Assembly: GCA_964392305.1 (NCBI GenBank)
Contig: CAYMPV010000003.1
Span: 124,001-188,000, forward strand
DNA from: JACKIC01 sp964392305
GTDB lineage: Bacteria; Planctomycetota; UBA1135; UBA2386
Direction of reading: 5' to 3'
DNA length: 64,000 nucleotides
A program made the position numbers and the translations under genes. The first letter of the stretch is position 1. Each line of letters starts with the position of its first letter. Of this stretch, positions 10,513-20,684 are shown in pieces. Below the pieces are notes generated by a model that worked only from the letters and a program-made list of their open reading frames with translations, had not been told where the DNA came from and ran no database searches.

Positions 10513-11637
10513 ATGCAGAACCGCCGCCAGTTCCTCACCACCGGTCTCGCGCTCGGCGCCGCCGCCGCCTGCCAGCGCACCAGCCTGTCGTCAGCCGGCG
10601 AGAGCCCGGCGGCCAAGCCGCAGAGGCTGCTCATCCTCGGCGGCACGGGGTTCCTGGGACCGCACGACGTGCAACGCGCGTTGGCCCGTGGCCACGAGGT
10701 CACGGTCTTCAACCGCGGCCGCAGCGGCGCGGGCATGTTCGGCAAGGACGTCGAAGAACTCGTCGGCGACCGCGGCACCGACCTCTCGGCGCTGCGCGGG
10801 CGCAAGTGGGACGTGGTCATCGACGAGTCGGCCTCGCGCAGCGACGCGCCGCAGTGGGTCGAGGCCGCGGCCAGCCTGCTCGCCGACCACGTCGGGCAAT
10901 ACGTGTTCGTGTCGACGCGGTCGGTCTATCTGGACTACGCGCGCGTGCCGATGACCGCCGACGCACCGGTGCTGACGCGCGAGAACCGGCCGATCGCGGC
11001 AGGCCGGCCGCTCAGCTACGGCCACGCCAAGGCCTACGCCGAGAAGGCCGCGCACGCGGCGATGCCAGGTCGCGTCACCGTCGTGCGCCCCGGACTGATC
11101 GTCGGCCCCGGCGACGACACCGACCGCTTCACCTGGTGGCCCGTGCGCGTCCGACGCGGCGGCGAGATGCTCGCCCCCGGGAACGGCAGCGACCACGTGC
11201 AGGTCATCGATGTGCGCGATCTCGCGGCGTTCCTGGTCAGGCTCGCCGAAGACCGCAAGTTCGGCGTGTTCAACGCCGTCGGCCCACACCTCGGCCAACC
11301 GTTCCGCGCCTTCCTCGAGGGTGTCCGCGAAGGTGTCGGCGGCGACGCCACGTTCACGTGGGTCGACGCCGACTTCCTGATCACCAACGGGGCGCGCCCC
11401 TACGGCCGCGAACTGCCCGCGTTCCAGCTGATGCGCGACCAGACCGTGGGCTTCGCGCAGTTCGACCTGACGCCCGAACTCGCCGCCGGCCTCACGCTGC
11501 GCCCGACGGCACAGACCGCGCGCGACACCCTGTCGTGGTTCGAATCGCTGCCCGCGCAGCGCCAGGCGGCGCTGAAGACGGGGTTCACTCCGGAGCGGGA
11601 ACAGGCGCTGCTGGCCGCGTGGCGCGCGCGCGGCTGA
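10513..11637 (+). CDS. Tat-exported NAD-dependent epimerase/dehydratase-like protein
   Basis: A 374-residue protein of the extended short-chain dehydrogenase (NAD-dependent epimerase) family. The Rossmann motif GGTGFLG appears near residue 42 and a YGHAK segment fits the Y-x3-K catalytic pair. The N-terminus MQNRRQFLTTG contains a twin-arginine signal followed by an Ala-rich hydrophobic stretch ending in AAAAC, possibly a lipoprotein-type cleavage site. Export of a folded NAD(P)-binding enzyme through Tat is consistent with cofactor loading in the cytoplasm. Substrate unknown; nucleotide-sugar or isoflavone-reductase-like substrates are family possibilities. TTTGGAG precedes the ATG. Confidence 0.8.
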   Translation: MQNRRQFLTTGLALGAAAACQRTSLSSAGESPAAKPQRLLILGGTGFLGPHDVQRALARGHEVTVFNRGRSGAGMFGKDVEELVGDRGTDLSALRGRKWDVVIDESASRSDAPQWVEAAASLLADHVGQYVFVSTRSVYLDYARVPMTADAPVLTRENRPIAAGRPLSYGHAKAYAEKAAHAAMPGRVTVVRPGLIVGPGDDTDRFTWWPVRVRRGGEMLAPGNGSDHVQVIDVRDLAAFLVRLAEDRKFGVFNAVGPHLGQPFRAFLEGVREGVGGDATFTWVDADFLITNGARPYGRELPAFQLMRDQTVGFAQFDLTPELAAGLTLRPTAQTARDTLSWFESLPAQRQAALKTGFTPEREQALLAAWRARG

Positions 11638-11649
11638 CCGGTCGCGACT

Positions 11650-13161
11650 TCAGGGCTTGAGAACCGGCATGCCGACGGCCTTGCGATAGAAGTTGAGCAT
11701 TGGCGTGGTCTGCAGGTTCGCGGCGAAGTTCGCCCGATCACGTTCGACCAGCAACGCCGCATAGTCGGACATGGTCGCGCCCGCGAGCCCGACCGACTTC
11801 AGGAAGTCGCCGACGTCCTTGGTGAGCGGCGCGACCCCGTCCCGGTTGCGCGAAAGGGACACGTCGCTGTAGTGCTGCTCGTCCCGCTCCGACTGCGTGA
11901 ACTGGATCTTGCCGCTGAGTTGGTTCTCGGTGAACGACACTCCGTGCACCCCGATGTTGACGCCACGACCTTGCGGGTTCCTGCCGATCAGCGTCAGGTC
12001 CTGGTCCTGACCGCCTCCCGGCCCACGCAGCAGCAGGTTCTGCGTGAAGACACCGCCCCTGGCGTTACCGAGGCTGAAACCCTGCTGGTTGTCGAGGAAC
12101 AGGTTCTCACGCACCTGGACCGTCACACCGTCTGCAGTCGGCGTGACCCCGTATGCCTGGCCGAACATGCAGGCCACCGAGTTCTCCGCGGAGACGTTGC
12201 GTTCGTAGACGCCGCCCGAACGTACCATCAGCCCCTCGGTGGCCTTGATGATGAAGTTGCCGCGGCAGACCACGTCGCGGGCGCCCGCGCCGATGTAGGC
12301 GGAGTGCGCGAACACGGAGATGCCGTCCACCCCGTCCGTGTCGGGATGTTGGATGCGGAAGAACACGTTGTCTTCGAGCAACAACCCGGCGGCCTCGGTG
12401 AGCAGCCCGCTGCAGTGGGCGCCGGCGCCGCCCGGGTTGAACAGGTCGACGAAGATGCTGCGGCGGATGCGCAAGTCTTCGATGTCGCGCTCCGTGCTGA
12501 TGCCGCCGCCGAAGCCCTGCAGTTTCACGTTTTCGAACAGCACGTGGCGGAACGCCTTGCCGGAACCGCGCCACTCCACGGCGATGAGCATGATGCCGTA
12601 GCCCGAGGCGGCGCTCCGGGGATTGCCCAGGCGATCGCTGGCGACGAAGTGCACGTCCGTGAACGCCAGGTTCGAGAGCACCCGATCCGATCGGTACCCC
12701 GGTGAGACGTGCATCGTCGCCCCGCCGACGAAGTCCAGGATCGGGCGCGGCTCGTCGTCTTCCCCGTACGCACCCAGGCGCATCCAGCCAGCCCCCTCGT
12801 CGGCGGGCCCCGACTTCGTCCAGATGAAGGTCTTGGCCACGTTCCAGCGATCACCGCGTCGCAGCAGCAAGCTGTCGGCCTTGCCGTCCCGCAGTGCGCC
12901 ATAGGCCGCCTCCAAGGTGGCCAGCGGCTGCGACCTGGTCCCCGGATTGCGGTCATTGCCGTCGCTGGCGACATGGATGACCTTCGCGCCTTTGGCGGCG
13001 AACTCGGTCCACCCGCCGACCGGCGCCTTCGGGTCCTTGGTGCCGCGCCCGCTTTGCGCCAGCAGTGCCTCCTGCGACGCCCCGACGGCCATGAACAAGA
13101 TGGCGACTGCGACCATGAACACGACGGACCTTCGATTCTGCATGGTGAGATGAAACTGCAT
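11650..13161 (-). CDS. secreted parallel beta-helix protein (paralogue 1)
   Basis: A 503-residue exported protein with a signal peptide/anchor near residues 7-36, followed by a right-handed parallel beta-helix region (repeating short strands with Asn turns, residues about 100-440). Such folds are typical of polysaccharide lyases, epimerases and pectinases, but no catalytic motif could be assigned. It is clearly related to the protein at 23804-25546: the two share the WTEF/WTDF opening, the RRGD/KRGD segment, AHSAYIGAGARDV versus AHAAYIGAGARNV, and a similar C-terminus with VERDR/LQRDR and NFYR. The pair brackets the polysaccharide locus. The start is the ATG at 13161; the ATG at 13143 is an alternative. 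Confidence 0.75.
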   Translation of the reverse strand: MQFHLTMQNRRSVVFMVAVAILFMAVGASQEALLAQSGRGTKDPKAPVGGWTEFAAKGAKVIHVASDGNDRNPGTRSQPLATLEAAYGALRDGKADSLLLRRGDRWNVAKTFIWTKSGPADEGAGWMRLGAYGEDDEPRPILDFVGGATMHVSPGYRSDRVLSNLAFTDVHFVASDRLGNPRSAASGYGIMLIAVEWRGSGKAFRHVLFENVKLQGFGGGISTERDIEDLRIRRSIFVDLFNPGGAGAHCSGLLTEAAGLLLEDNVFFRIQHPDTDGVDGISVFAHSAYIGAGARDVVCRGNFIIKATEGLMVRSGGVYERNVSAENSVACMFGQAYGVTPTADGVTVQVRENLFLDNQQGFSLGNARGGVFTQNLLLRGPGGGQDQDLTLIGRNPQGRGVNIGVHGVSFTENQLSGKIQFTQSERDEQHYSDVSLSRNRDGVAPLTKDVGDFLKSVGLAGATMSDYAALLVERDRANFAANLQTTPMLNFYRKAVGMPVLKP

Positions 13162-13540
13162 CAGAGGCGTTCCCGAGCCGTGCGGCGGTGCCGCGTCGTC
13201 GACGGAGCGCGAAACGACTCGCCAGATCGGGCGCGATCTGGTGGCCGCTTGCCAGGCAACGACCGTCACGCGCATCGATGGTCGCACCCACGCGCAGGGC
13301 GCACAAGCGCCGGCGCCGCCAATCCCCGATGGCAAGGACGAAGTGCGCGGCGACGACGATCTCGAGGCCACCCTTCTCCAGTGCCGGCGCAGCTCGCTTC
13401 CAGAAGCGTGAGCCTCCTCGACGATGAGGAACGACCACGGGTGAACACCACACTGCGCCGCCGATGATCCGCCAGACCAGGAACAAGCGCGAGGCCGCCC
13501 CTCGACGCAGCAACGGCATGGCCGGCAGCGCCGCCTCGTC
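13162..13540. other. 379-bp divergent intergenic region
   Basis: The region between the beta-helix and MBOAT genes, which are transcribed away from each other. It should hold both promoters. I see no convincing coding sequence, no repeat, and no -10/-35 pair strong enough to name. Confidence 0.4.
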
Positions 13541-15141
13541 ATGAACTTCGACTCGCTGGCTTACCTGGCCTTCCTACCGGTGGTCTACCTGATCTACCGG
13601 GCACTCACGCTGCGCGGGCAGAACCTCGCGCTGCTGACGGCGTCGTTCGTCTTCTACGGCTGCTGGGACCCGCGCTTCCTGCTGTTGATCATCGCCAGCA
13701 CGGCGATGGACTTCTGCGCCGGCCTGTTGATCGAACGCGGCCGCATCACCAGGCAGGAGGCGATCCGGCTCGCTGTCTTCGTCGCGGCCAGCGCCCTGCC
13801 CTGCACCCTGCTCGACTGGCAACTGATCCCGACCGGTAGGATCGCGTTCGACACGACCAACGCGTGGGCGCTGGGCCTGTTGGGCCTGGGCCTGACGCCG
13901 GGGCGTTGGCTTGCCTGTGGCTGCACGCGGTCCGCGCCGAGCATCGGCGCCGCGCCTGCCTGGTGGTCAGCATGACGGGCAACCTGTGCCTGCTGGCCTT
14001 CTTCAAGTACGCCAACTTCCTGATCGACAGCGCCGGTGAACTGATCACCGTGCTCGGCGGCGACCCCGCGGGTTGGCATCTCGACATCGTGCTGCCGGTC
14101 GGCATCTCGTTCTACACGTTCCAGACGATGAGCTACACGATCGACGTCTACCGCGGCAAGCTCGCCGCGTGTGACCGGATCGTGCCGTTCGCGCTGTTCG
14201 TCACCTACTTCCCGCAGCTGGTCGCCGGCCCGATCGAACGCGCCACGCACCTGTTGCCGTTGCTGTCGAACACGCGCCAACTCTGCTGGCGTCAGTCGGT
14301 CGAGGGCCTCTACCTGATCGTGTTCGGCCTGTTCAAGAAGGTCGCGATCGCCAACGGCGTGGCCCCCGCGGTGAACTCGGTCTACTCGGGCACCGGCACC
14401 GCCTCCGCCGTCGACGTGGTCGCCGCGACGGTGCTGTTCGCGGTGCAGATCTTCTGCGACTTCTCGGGTTACTCCGACATCGCCCGCGGCACGTCCAAGT
14501 TGTTCGGCGTCGAGTTGATGCGCAACTTCCGCGTGCCGTACATGGCGAAGAGCCCCAGCGAGTTCTGGCAGCGCTGGCACATCAGCCTGTCGTCGTGGTT
14601 GCGCGACTACCTCTACATCCCGCTCGGCGGCAACCGCGGCAGCACGGCCGCGACCTATCGCAACCTGACGTTGACGATGCTGCTCGGCGGCCTGTGGCAC
14701 GGCGCCGCCTGGAACTTCGTGCTGTGGGGCGCCTTTCACGGCGCCATCCTGTGCCTGCACCGCATGTTGGCGGGGCCGCAGGCGCGGCCCGTGGTCGGAC
14801 TGCTGCGCCGCACCGTGACTACGGTCGCGTTCTTCGGCGTCACCTGCTACGGCTGGCTGCTGTTCCGCGCCGAATCGTTCACGCAGATCGTCGAGTTCAC
14901 CACCGCGGTGTTCACCGGCGCTGGTGGCCTCTCGCACCAGATCGCGCGACCGACGCTCGCCGCGATGCTCGGACTGCCGCTGCTGGTGGCCGTCGAGGCG
15001 ATGGACTACCGCGTCGGGACGAGCGCCGCCTACCACCGATCCACCCCGATGCAGCGTGGGCTGTTCCTGGCCGCGACGGTGTTCATCCTGCTGATGGGAA
15101 CAAGCAATGCGCCACAACAGTTCATCTACTTCCAGTTCTAG
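13541..15141 (+). CDS. MBOAT polysaccharide O-acyltransferase (AlgI-like), apparent frameshift near 13903
   Basis: A membrane-bound O-acyltransferase of the AlgI/DltB type, which moves acyl groups across the membrane for polysaccharide O-acetylation. The reading frame is broken: residues 1-121 lie in the frame from 13541, and the remainder in the frame that carries ALACLWLHAV onward to 15141. The shift falls at a GGGG run around 13900-13903; restoring one base joins the two parts into a protein of about 534 residues. Hallmarks are VAGPIERA, RDYLYIPLGGNRG and GLWHGAAWNF with the catalytic histidine. It overlaps the next gene by 35 bases. A sequencing error is as likely as true inactivation. 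Confidence 0.75.
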
Positions 15142-16246
15142 GCTGTCGGCGCGCCAGCAGGCCGTGCGCACCGCCACCTGGATGGTGGCCGGTCTGACGC
15201 TGCTCGACCTCGCGTTCGGCTGGCTGTGCTCGTCGCAGAGCCACCTGCCGATGGACGACCGCAGTTCGATCGCGCGCTACTTCGACTACGGTCGGTCGCT
15301 ACAGGGCAAGCTCGTGCAGTTGCTCGAGGAACGCGACGGCCAGGCCCAGGGACTGGCCGAGGCCGGCTGGATCCGGCCGGCCTCGGCCGATCAACCCGCT
15401 GCCCCTGGCCCGGGCCAGGACCTGCTGATCGCGGTCTACGGGATGTCGTTCGCGCATCACATCGCGCACGCCATGGCCCACCAGGATCCGCGGCTGGCGA
15501 TTCGTGCCAGCGGCGGCCCCGGGGCGCCGCTGTCACAATGCGTCGCCCTGTTCGAGGCCGACCGCGGCCACCACCAGGCGAGGATCCAGGTCCTCGGGGT
15601 GTTGGCGTCGAGCCTGGTCGGCACCGTGACGATGAGCCACATGACCTGGAACTTCGAAGTGCCCGCGGCGTGCCTCTACCCGCGCTTCGCGCTCGAGGAT
15701 GGCCAGTTGGTTCGTCACGACCCGCCGGCCACCGACCTCGCCCAACTCCGGACACTGACCGCCGACGCCGCGGGCTGGCAGCGGTTGCGGGCAGCGCTGC
15801 GGCAACATGATGCGTTCTTCGAGCCACTGGTTTTCGACGCCACGCTCGACGGCTCGGTGCTCGTGAAGATGCTGCGTCGCGCCTTCGGTCAGAGTCGCGA
15901 AGCCGCAACCATGGCGACGCTGCACGGCGCCAACGGTTTCACCGACTCGCTGCAACTGCCCGATCTGGCCCGCGCCCTGGCGGCGCGTTTCGTGGCGCAG
16001 GTGCGCGCCGATGGGGCGATACCGGTGCTGCTGCTGATCGACGACCGCGGCTACGGCGACCATCTCGACCGGTTGATGGCGCCGGTGACCGACGATCCGG
16101 AGTTGCTCAGCTTCTCGACCCACGATCTGGCCGACCCCGACGATCCCGGCAACTTCGTCGCCGACGGCCACTTCACGGCCGCGGTCGACGATCGGCTCGC
16201 CGCGGCGCTGCGCGCCCGCATCGACCAACGGCTGGACCGGCGCTGA
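15107..16246 (+). CDS. AlgJ/AlgX-like SGNH-fold acetylation partner
   Basis: A 379-residue protein with one N-terminal transmembrane or signal segment (about residues 22-42) and a periplasmic SGNH-like domain. The nucleophile block reads YGMSFAHH near 112, and the C-terminal block DPDDPGNFVADGHFT supplies an Asp/His dyad. This matches acyltransferase partners that take acetyl groups from an MBOAT protein and place them on an exported polysaccharide. The start overlaps the MBOAT stop by 35 bases, supporting translational coupling. A later ATG at 15182 is possible. Conservation of the full triad would need a structure comparison. Confidence 0.65.
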   Translation: MRHNSSSTSSSRLSARQQAVRTATWMVAGLTLLDLAFGWLCSSQSHLPMDDRSSIARYFDYGRSLQGKLVQLLEERDGQAQGLAEAGWIRPASADQPAAPGPGQDLLIAVYGMSFAHHIAHAMAHQDPRLAIRASGGPGAPLSQCVALFEADRGHHQARIQVLGVLASSLVGTVTMSHMTWNFEVPAACLYPRFALEDGQLVRHDPPATDLAQLRTLTADAAGWQRLRAALRQHDAFFEPLVFDATLDGSVLVKMLRRAFGQSREAATMATLHGANGFTDSLQLPDLARALAARFVAQVRADGAIPVLLLIDDRGYGDHLDRLMAPVTDDPELLSFSTHDLADPDDPGNFVADGHFTAAVDDRLAAALRARIDQRLDRR

Positions 16247-16273
16247 AGCCCCCCATAGGCAGGCATTTCAGCG
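16241..16273. terminator. possible bidirectional hairpin between convergent genes
   Basis: CGCTGAA at 16241-16247 pairs with TTCAGCG at 16267-16273, spanning both convergent stop codons with a C-rich then AGGC loop. The stem is only 7 bp and has no T-tract, so this is a weak call. Confidence 0.3.
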
Positions 16274-17335
16274 CAGTTCGGGCACTTCGCGCAGCACGTC
16301 GAACACGACCTTGTGCCCCGCCGGAGTGAAGTGGCCATCGAACCGCAGGAACATCGCCGACGGATCGTGCTCGGCGAGCGCCCCGGTGAGGTCGACGGTG
16401 CGGATGCCGAGTCCGGTGAGGATCTGCCGCGCCCGCGCCACCGCGGCGCGAGGATCGGCGACCTCGACGCCGGTCGGTGCACCGCTCTGCCGCCACTGCT
16501 CGACCATCGGCTGCGAGGGCACCAAGACCGCCAGGAACGGGATTCCGGCAGTGCTGCAGATGGTCGCCATCCGCTCGAACTCCGCGCGATAGCGGCGCTC
16601 ACCTTCGGCAAGCAGGCCACTGCGCCACTGCTCGGGATCGGCCAGCTCGGCAGCCGCGGCGGTCTCCTTGGGCACGCCCCCGGCGATCCGATGGTAGACC
16701 TGCGACACGAGTCGATAGCTGTGCAGGGAACGCTTGATCCAGTTGCGCAAGCCGGTGGCGCCACCGATCACCCCGCCTTCGACCGGTGCATCCTTGTCCC
16801 AGACGGTGTCGTGGAAGTCGTTGCCGAGGAAGGACACCGCGACCACCACCGCGGGCGCGAGGCCTCGGGCCAGTTCGTCCTCGAGCACGGCGCGATACTG
16901 CGTCGGACCGTAGCCCGGCACGCCGGTGTTGCAGTGGCGGTGTCCGGCGTCTGGGGCTGCGGCCAACAACCCGACCCAGCAGTCTTCGTAGTTGGCGCCA
17001 TGACCGAAGACGAAGGAATCTCCCAACCACAGCACCAGTGGCTTGGCCGGCGCGCCAGCCGCCATCGACGGGGCGGCCGCAGCGACCCGATGCCCCTGGG
17101 CATCGGTGTGCACCGTCCATCGCGCCTCACCGGTCTCCACCATTGCCGACGCCGAGGGCTGCAGCGTGAAGGTCGGCAGCCGTGCGTGGCGCTGGTAGAT
17201 GGCCAACCACGAGGGCGGCTGCGGCAAGAAGACGCGCACGAGCCCTTCGAGCAGGCCGCCGCAGAACAGCGTGACGAGGCCCAGGATCAGCAGACGAAAC
17301 AGCCAGGTACGTCGACGGCGAGGGGCGGAAGACAC
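16268..17335 (-). CDS. membrane-anchored SGNH hydrolase
   Basis: A 355-residue protein with an N-terminal transmembrane anchor (residues about 10-32) and a complete SGNH/GDSL hydrolase pattern: WLGDSFVFG (block I serine), GVPGYG (block II), FLGNDFHD (block III) and FDGHFTPAGH (block V Asp/His). These enzymes hydrolyse or transfer ester groups, so it is a good candidate for a de-O-acetylase or an acetyltransferase in the surrounding polysaccharide locus. The start is GTG 17335. It is third in a minus-strand operon: amidotransferase, GNAT-like protein, this gene. Confidence 0.75.
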   Translation of the reverse strand: MSSAPRRRRTWLFRLLILGLVTLFCGGLLEGLVRVFLPQPPSWLAIYQRHARLPTFTLQPSASAMVETGEARWTVHTDAQGHRVAAAAPSMAAGAPAKPLVLWLGDSFVFGHGANYEDCWVGLLAAAPDAGHRHCNTGVPGYGPTQYRAVLEDELARGLAPAVVVAVSFLGNDFHDTVWDKDAPVEGGVIGGATGLRNWIKRSLHSYRLVSQVYHRIAGGVPKETAAAAELADPEQWRSGLLAEGERRYRAEFERMATICSTAGIPFLAVLVPSQPMVEQWRQSGAPTGVEVADPRAAVARARQILTGLGIRTVDLTGALAEHDPSAMFLRFDGHFTPAGHKVVFDVLREVPELR

Positions 17336-17440
17336 GCATGCAGTCTAGCACCCAGCCAACGCGAAGAACCGACGCGATCCCAGTGCGCGACGTGCGACCG
17401 CCCCGGCGCACCCCCAGGAGTCTGGGACACGGGAGCCCGA

Positions 17441-18562
17441 TCACAAGGCCATCGGCCCGTGCCCATCCATGTTGGTCAGGTGCAGTCCCGCAGCCGTTTC
17501 CTCGAACGGTTCGAGCACGGCCTGGAGCTGCGGCGAGCCGGCGAACAGACGCTTGTCGGGCAGGACCAGGTAGCCGTCCTGTGCAAACGCCGCGGCCCAC
17601 GCCGGGTGCGCTTGATTGGAAACGATGATGTCGACGCCACGTTGCCGCAGGCGACGCGTTGCTGCGGCAACGACGCCCGGCGCGTGCTCGGGAATCGCCA
17701 GGCAATCGACGATCGATCCCACCCGCAGCGTTCCGAACCGCGGGTCGTCCTGCATGTGCGTGTCCATCAGCAACGCCCAGCCGATCACGTGACCATCGAT
17801 CTCGACGCGCAGCCGTTCGACGGGCGGCCACTCACCGACCGGGGCGAGCCGGTTCATCGCGGCGGCGGTGCGCTCGGCGATGGCGAGATAACGGTCCCGG
17901 CAGCGCTCCCAGAGCTCGTCTGCCCAGCTCTCGAAGCGCTCGACCACGCGGCCTTCGGCCCGCGCCAGGCCGGCATCCATGCGCCGCCTCCACCAATGCA
18001 GGGCCCGGAGGCCGACGTAGCCCGCGCCGGTGAACGCCGCCGCATCGCAGAGCCAGCGCAGGACCCGACGATCCCGCAGTTGCCGATTGCGGCGCAAGAA
18101 CGCGAACGGCCGCAGGATGCGCAGGCAGAACGGGGTCGGGTGCATCAACCAGCCCATGCGTTCGAGCATCTGCACCAAGGGCTGTTCATTGCCGCCGTGC
18201 CCCCAGCTGTACAGCAGTGGCTGCTTCTGCAGCATGTCGCGCATCATCCGGAGCCCCAACACCGCGAACTTCGGATCCACTGCCGCCTCCGAGAACGGCC
18301 CCTGCCAGTCGGTGACGATGTGTTCGCGACCGCGCACCCACCACGGTTGCGGTTTGAGCGCATAACCGCCGCGCACCACGCCATCGTCCTCGACGGCGAG
18401 GTGATACTCGCGCCAGACGCGTTCGCCCGGAGCGGGCGGCATCCACGAAGGACGCGGATCGGGGAAGAACCCCCAATGGGAACCACCGGCGCGCATCCGG
18501 CTGTTGAAGTCCTCGACTGCGGCGGTGCGCTCGGGAGCGTGGGGAACGATACGGATGGCCAT
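17441..18562 (-). CDS. GNAT/FemAB-like protein of the polysaccharide locus
   Basis: A 373-residue protein without a signal peptide. Two halves resemble GNAT-type acyltransferase folds: the first ends around residue 150, and the second contains RVGSIVDCLAIPEH followed by an Arg/Gln-rich CoA-loop-like stretch near 290-320. No close family was recognised. It lies 46 bp downstream of the asparagine-synthase-like gene and 105 bp upstream of the SGNH gene, all on the minus strand, so it probably acts on the same glycan, for instance by acylating an amino sugar. This function is inferred from position and fold only. Confidence 0.6.
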   Translation of the reverse strand: MAIRIVPHAPERTAAVEDFNSRMRAGGSHWGFFPDPRPSWMPPAPGERVWREYHLAVEDDGVVRGGYALKPQPWWVRGREHIVTDWQGPFSEAAVDPKFAVLGLRMMRDMLQKQPLLYSWGHGGNEQPLVQMLERMGWLMHPTPFCLRILRPFAFLRRNRQLRDRRVLRWLCDAAAFTGAGYVGLRALHWWRRRMDAGLARAEGRVVERFESWADELWERCRDRYLAIAERTAAAMNRLAPVGEWPPVERLRVEIDGHVIGWALLMDTHMQDDPRFGTLRVGSIVDCLAIPEHAPGVVAAATRRLRQRGVDIIVSNQAHPAWAAAFAQDGYLVLPDKRLFAGSPQLQAVLEPFEETAAGLHLTNMDGHGPMAL

Positions 18563-18608
18563 CTTGACGTCTCGTTACTCGTCTGCTCGGAGAGTGGGGT
18601 GCAGGCCC

Positions 18609-20531
18609 TCAGGAATCGGCGACGCCGACATCGAGGTCGCGGCACCAGCGAATCAAGGCATAGATCGACCAGACGCGTGACCAGTAGATGCCGCGGCCAC
18701 CGGCCAGGAACGACTGCCAGAGCCGGGCCACGGCCGCCGGGTCGAGCCCCACACGCCGGCACTGCGCCGCGTCTCTCAGGGTCCCGTCGATCTCGCCGCG
18801 CAAGACGTCCCGGCACCAGCGATCGAACGGCAGGGTGAAGCCGGCCTTCTTGCGATCGAACAGCTCCGCCGGCAGCTGAGGCATCGCCAGCTCCCGGAGC
18901 ACCAGCTTCTTCGGCACCGTGAACCGTTGCTCATGGGGCAACGCCAGGGTCGCCGCGAGCACGTCGCGATCGACCAGCGGCAGACGCACCTCGAGCGACG
19001 AGTCCATCGACGCCGCATCGGTGTCCCGCAGCAACCGCTGGCCGAGGAACATGCGCAGTTCGAGGTTGCCCACCGCCGCACGACCACCGATCCGACGCAG
19101 TTCCTGCAGCACCGCGAACTCCCGCGGCGGCACACCGAACGAACCGAACAACGAGTAGTCGGGGCGCAGCTGCGCCAGGAAATCGCGCCGGAAGAGCGCG
19201 TACTGCGTCTGGTAGCCGGCCAGCAGGTCCTCGCCGTAGGCCAAGGTCTCCGGCAGCTTGCCCAGACGCACCTGCTGGCCGATCGGCGCCGAGGTCGGCG
19301 CCAACAACGGCCGCAGCAGACGGCCCAGCCCCGCGCGCATCGCCGTCGGTAGCCAGCGCAGGTAGCCGACGTTGCGGGCCATGCCGGTGACGTTGTCGAA
19401 ACTCGAGTAGCCGCCGAACAGCTCGTCACCACCGGTCCCGGCCAAAGCCACGGTCACGCCGGCGGCACGAGCCGCGCGCGACACGAACCAGGTGTTGACG
19501 CCGTCGAACGTCGGCTGGTCGCTGCTGGCGAGCGCGTGGTCGAGTTGGTCGGCGAACTCCTGCTGCGACAGGCGCACGGCCTGATGCCTGGTGCCGAGCA
19601 GCCGCGCGACCTCGGCGGCGTGCGGCGACTCGTCGAACTCCCCTTCGTCGAAACCCAGCACGAAGGTGCGCACGTCGTCCCTGGCGCGCCGGGCCAGCGC
19701 CGCGACCGCGCTGGAGTCGACGCCGCCGCTGAGAAACACGCCGACCGGCACGTCGGCGATCAGGTGCTTGTCGACGGAGTCGGCCAGCGCTGCGCGCAGG
19801 CGCTCCCGCCCGTCGGCGGCCGGTGCCGGTGTGGGCACGTGCCACCAGGTCGCCGTGGTGCTGCGCAGGTCGTCGAGCGCGATGCGCATGCTCGACGCCG
19901 CCGGCAGCAGTTCGACACCCTCGAGGATCGTCGATGGACCGACCACGAAGCCGTTCCAGAGGTAGGAATCGATACCGGCGCGATCGACCCGCCGCGACAC
20001 CAACCCGCTGGCCAACAAGGCCCGCAGTTCACTGGCGAACACCAGGGTCTGGGCGCCACCGGCGTGTCGCACCGTGGCGAAGTACAACGGCTTCATGCCG
20101 AAGTGATCCCGGGTCAGCAACAGTTCGCGGCGGGCCGGCTGCCACAGGGCGTAGGCGAACATGCCCCGCAGCTGTTCCGGCGCCGCGTCACCGTGCGCGC
20201 GGTGCGCCGCGAGCAGCACCTCGGTATCGGTCCCGGAATGGAACACGTGGCCGGCCCGGCGCAGGCCGTCGCGCAACGCCTGGAAGTTGTAGACCTCGCC
20301 GTTGTAGCAGATGACGTCGCCGTCGGGCCCGTGCATCGGCTGGTTGCCGGCCGCAGAAAGATCCAGGATCGAGAGCCGTCGGTGCAGCAGCAACACGCCG
20401 CGTTGATCCGACGACCATTCGAATTCGCCGTCGGCATCGGGGCCGCGATGACGCAGCGCGGCACTGGCGCGGCGCATGGCGTCGCGCACCGTGTCGTCGA
20501 GGAAGCCGAAGGCACCGGCGATGCCACACAT
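18609..20531 (-). CDS. AsnB-type glutamine amidotransferase
   Basis: A 640-residue class II glutamine amidotransferase. It begins MCGIAG with the N-terminal nucleophile Cys2. The glutaminase domain includes RHRGPD and YNGEVYN and runs to about residue 210. The synthetase domain has the PP-loop SGGVDSSA. Enzymes of this shape make asparagine, but in polysaccharide loci they often amidate sugar acids or related groups. Here it stands next to a GNAT-like and an SGNH gene and opposite the glycosyltransferase operon, so amidation of a uronic-acid residue is a reasonable inference. Start chosen at ATG 20531 because Cys2 must be exposed; the much longer open frame upstream is not used. Confidence 0.85.
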   Translation of the reverse strand: MCGIAGAFGFLDDTVRDAMRRASAALRHRGPDADGEFEWSSDQRGVLLLHRRLSILDLSAAGNQPMHGPDGDVICYNGEVYNFQALRDGLRRAGHVFHSGTDTEVLLAAHRAHGDAAPEQLRGMFAYALWQPARRELLLTRDHFGMKPLYFATVRHAGGAQTLVFASELRALLASGLVSRRVDRAGIDSYLWNGFVVGPSTILEGVELLPAASSMRIALDDLRSTTATWWHVPTPAPAADGRERLRAALADSVDKHLIADVPVGVFLSGGVDSSAVAALARRARDDVRTFVLGFDEGEFDESPHAAEVARLLGTRHQAVRLSQQEFADQLDHALASSDQPTFDGVNTWFVSRAARAAGVTVALAGTGGDELFGGYSSFDNVTGMARNVGYLRWLPTAMRAGLGRLLRPLLAPTSAPIGQQVRLGKLPETLAYGEDLLAGYQTQYALFRRDFLAQLRPDYSLFGSFGVPPREFAVLQELRRIGGRAAVGNLELRMFLGQRLLRDTDAASMDSSLEVRLPLVDRDVLAATLALPHEQRFTVPKKLVLRELAMPQLPAELFDRKKAGFTLPFDRWCRDVLRGEIDGTLRDAAQCRRVGLDPAAVARLWQSFLAGGRGIYWSRVWSIYALIRWCRDLDVGVADS

Positions 20532-20684
20532 GCGCGAGAAGGGTAGCTCGCGGCGCGCAGCGCGCAAACGCGCGGTCGGACATCCGCCGCGTCCGGCGAG
20601 CTGGCTTGCCAAACACCATGCGCGAACGCCGCGTACAGCGTGATAAGCTGCTGCGCTCGCCGATCGAGTCCACGCCGCGCCCGC

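Noticed and set aside
13541..13975. The MBOAT N-terminal half taken as an independent short gene with a programmed frameshift
   Set aside because: I see no slippery heptamer or downstream structure typical of programmed shifting, only a G run; a sequencing error is simpler.
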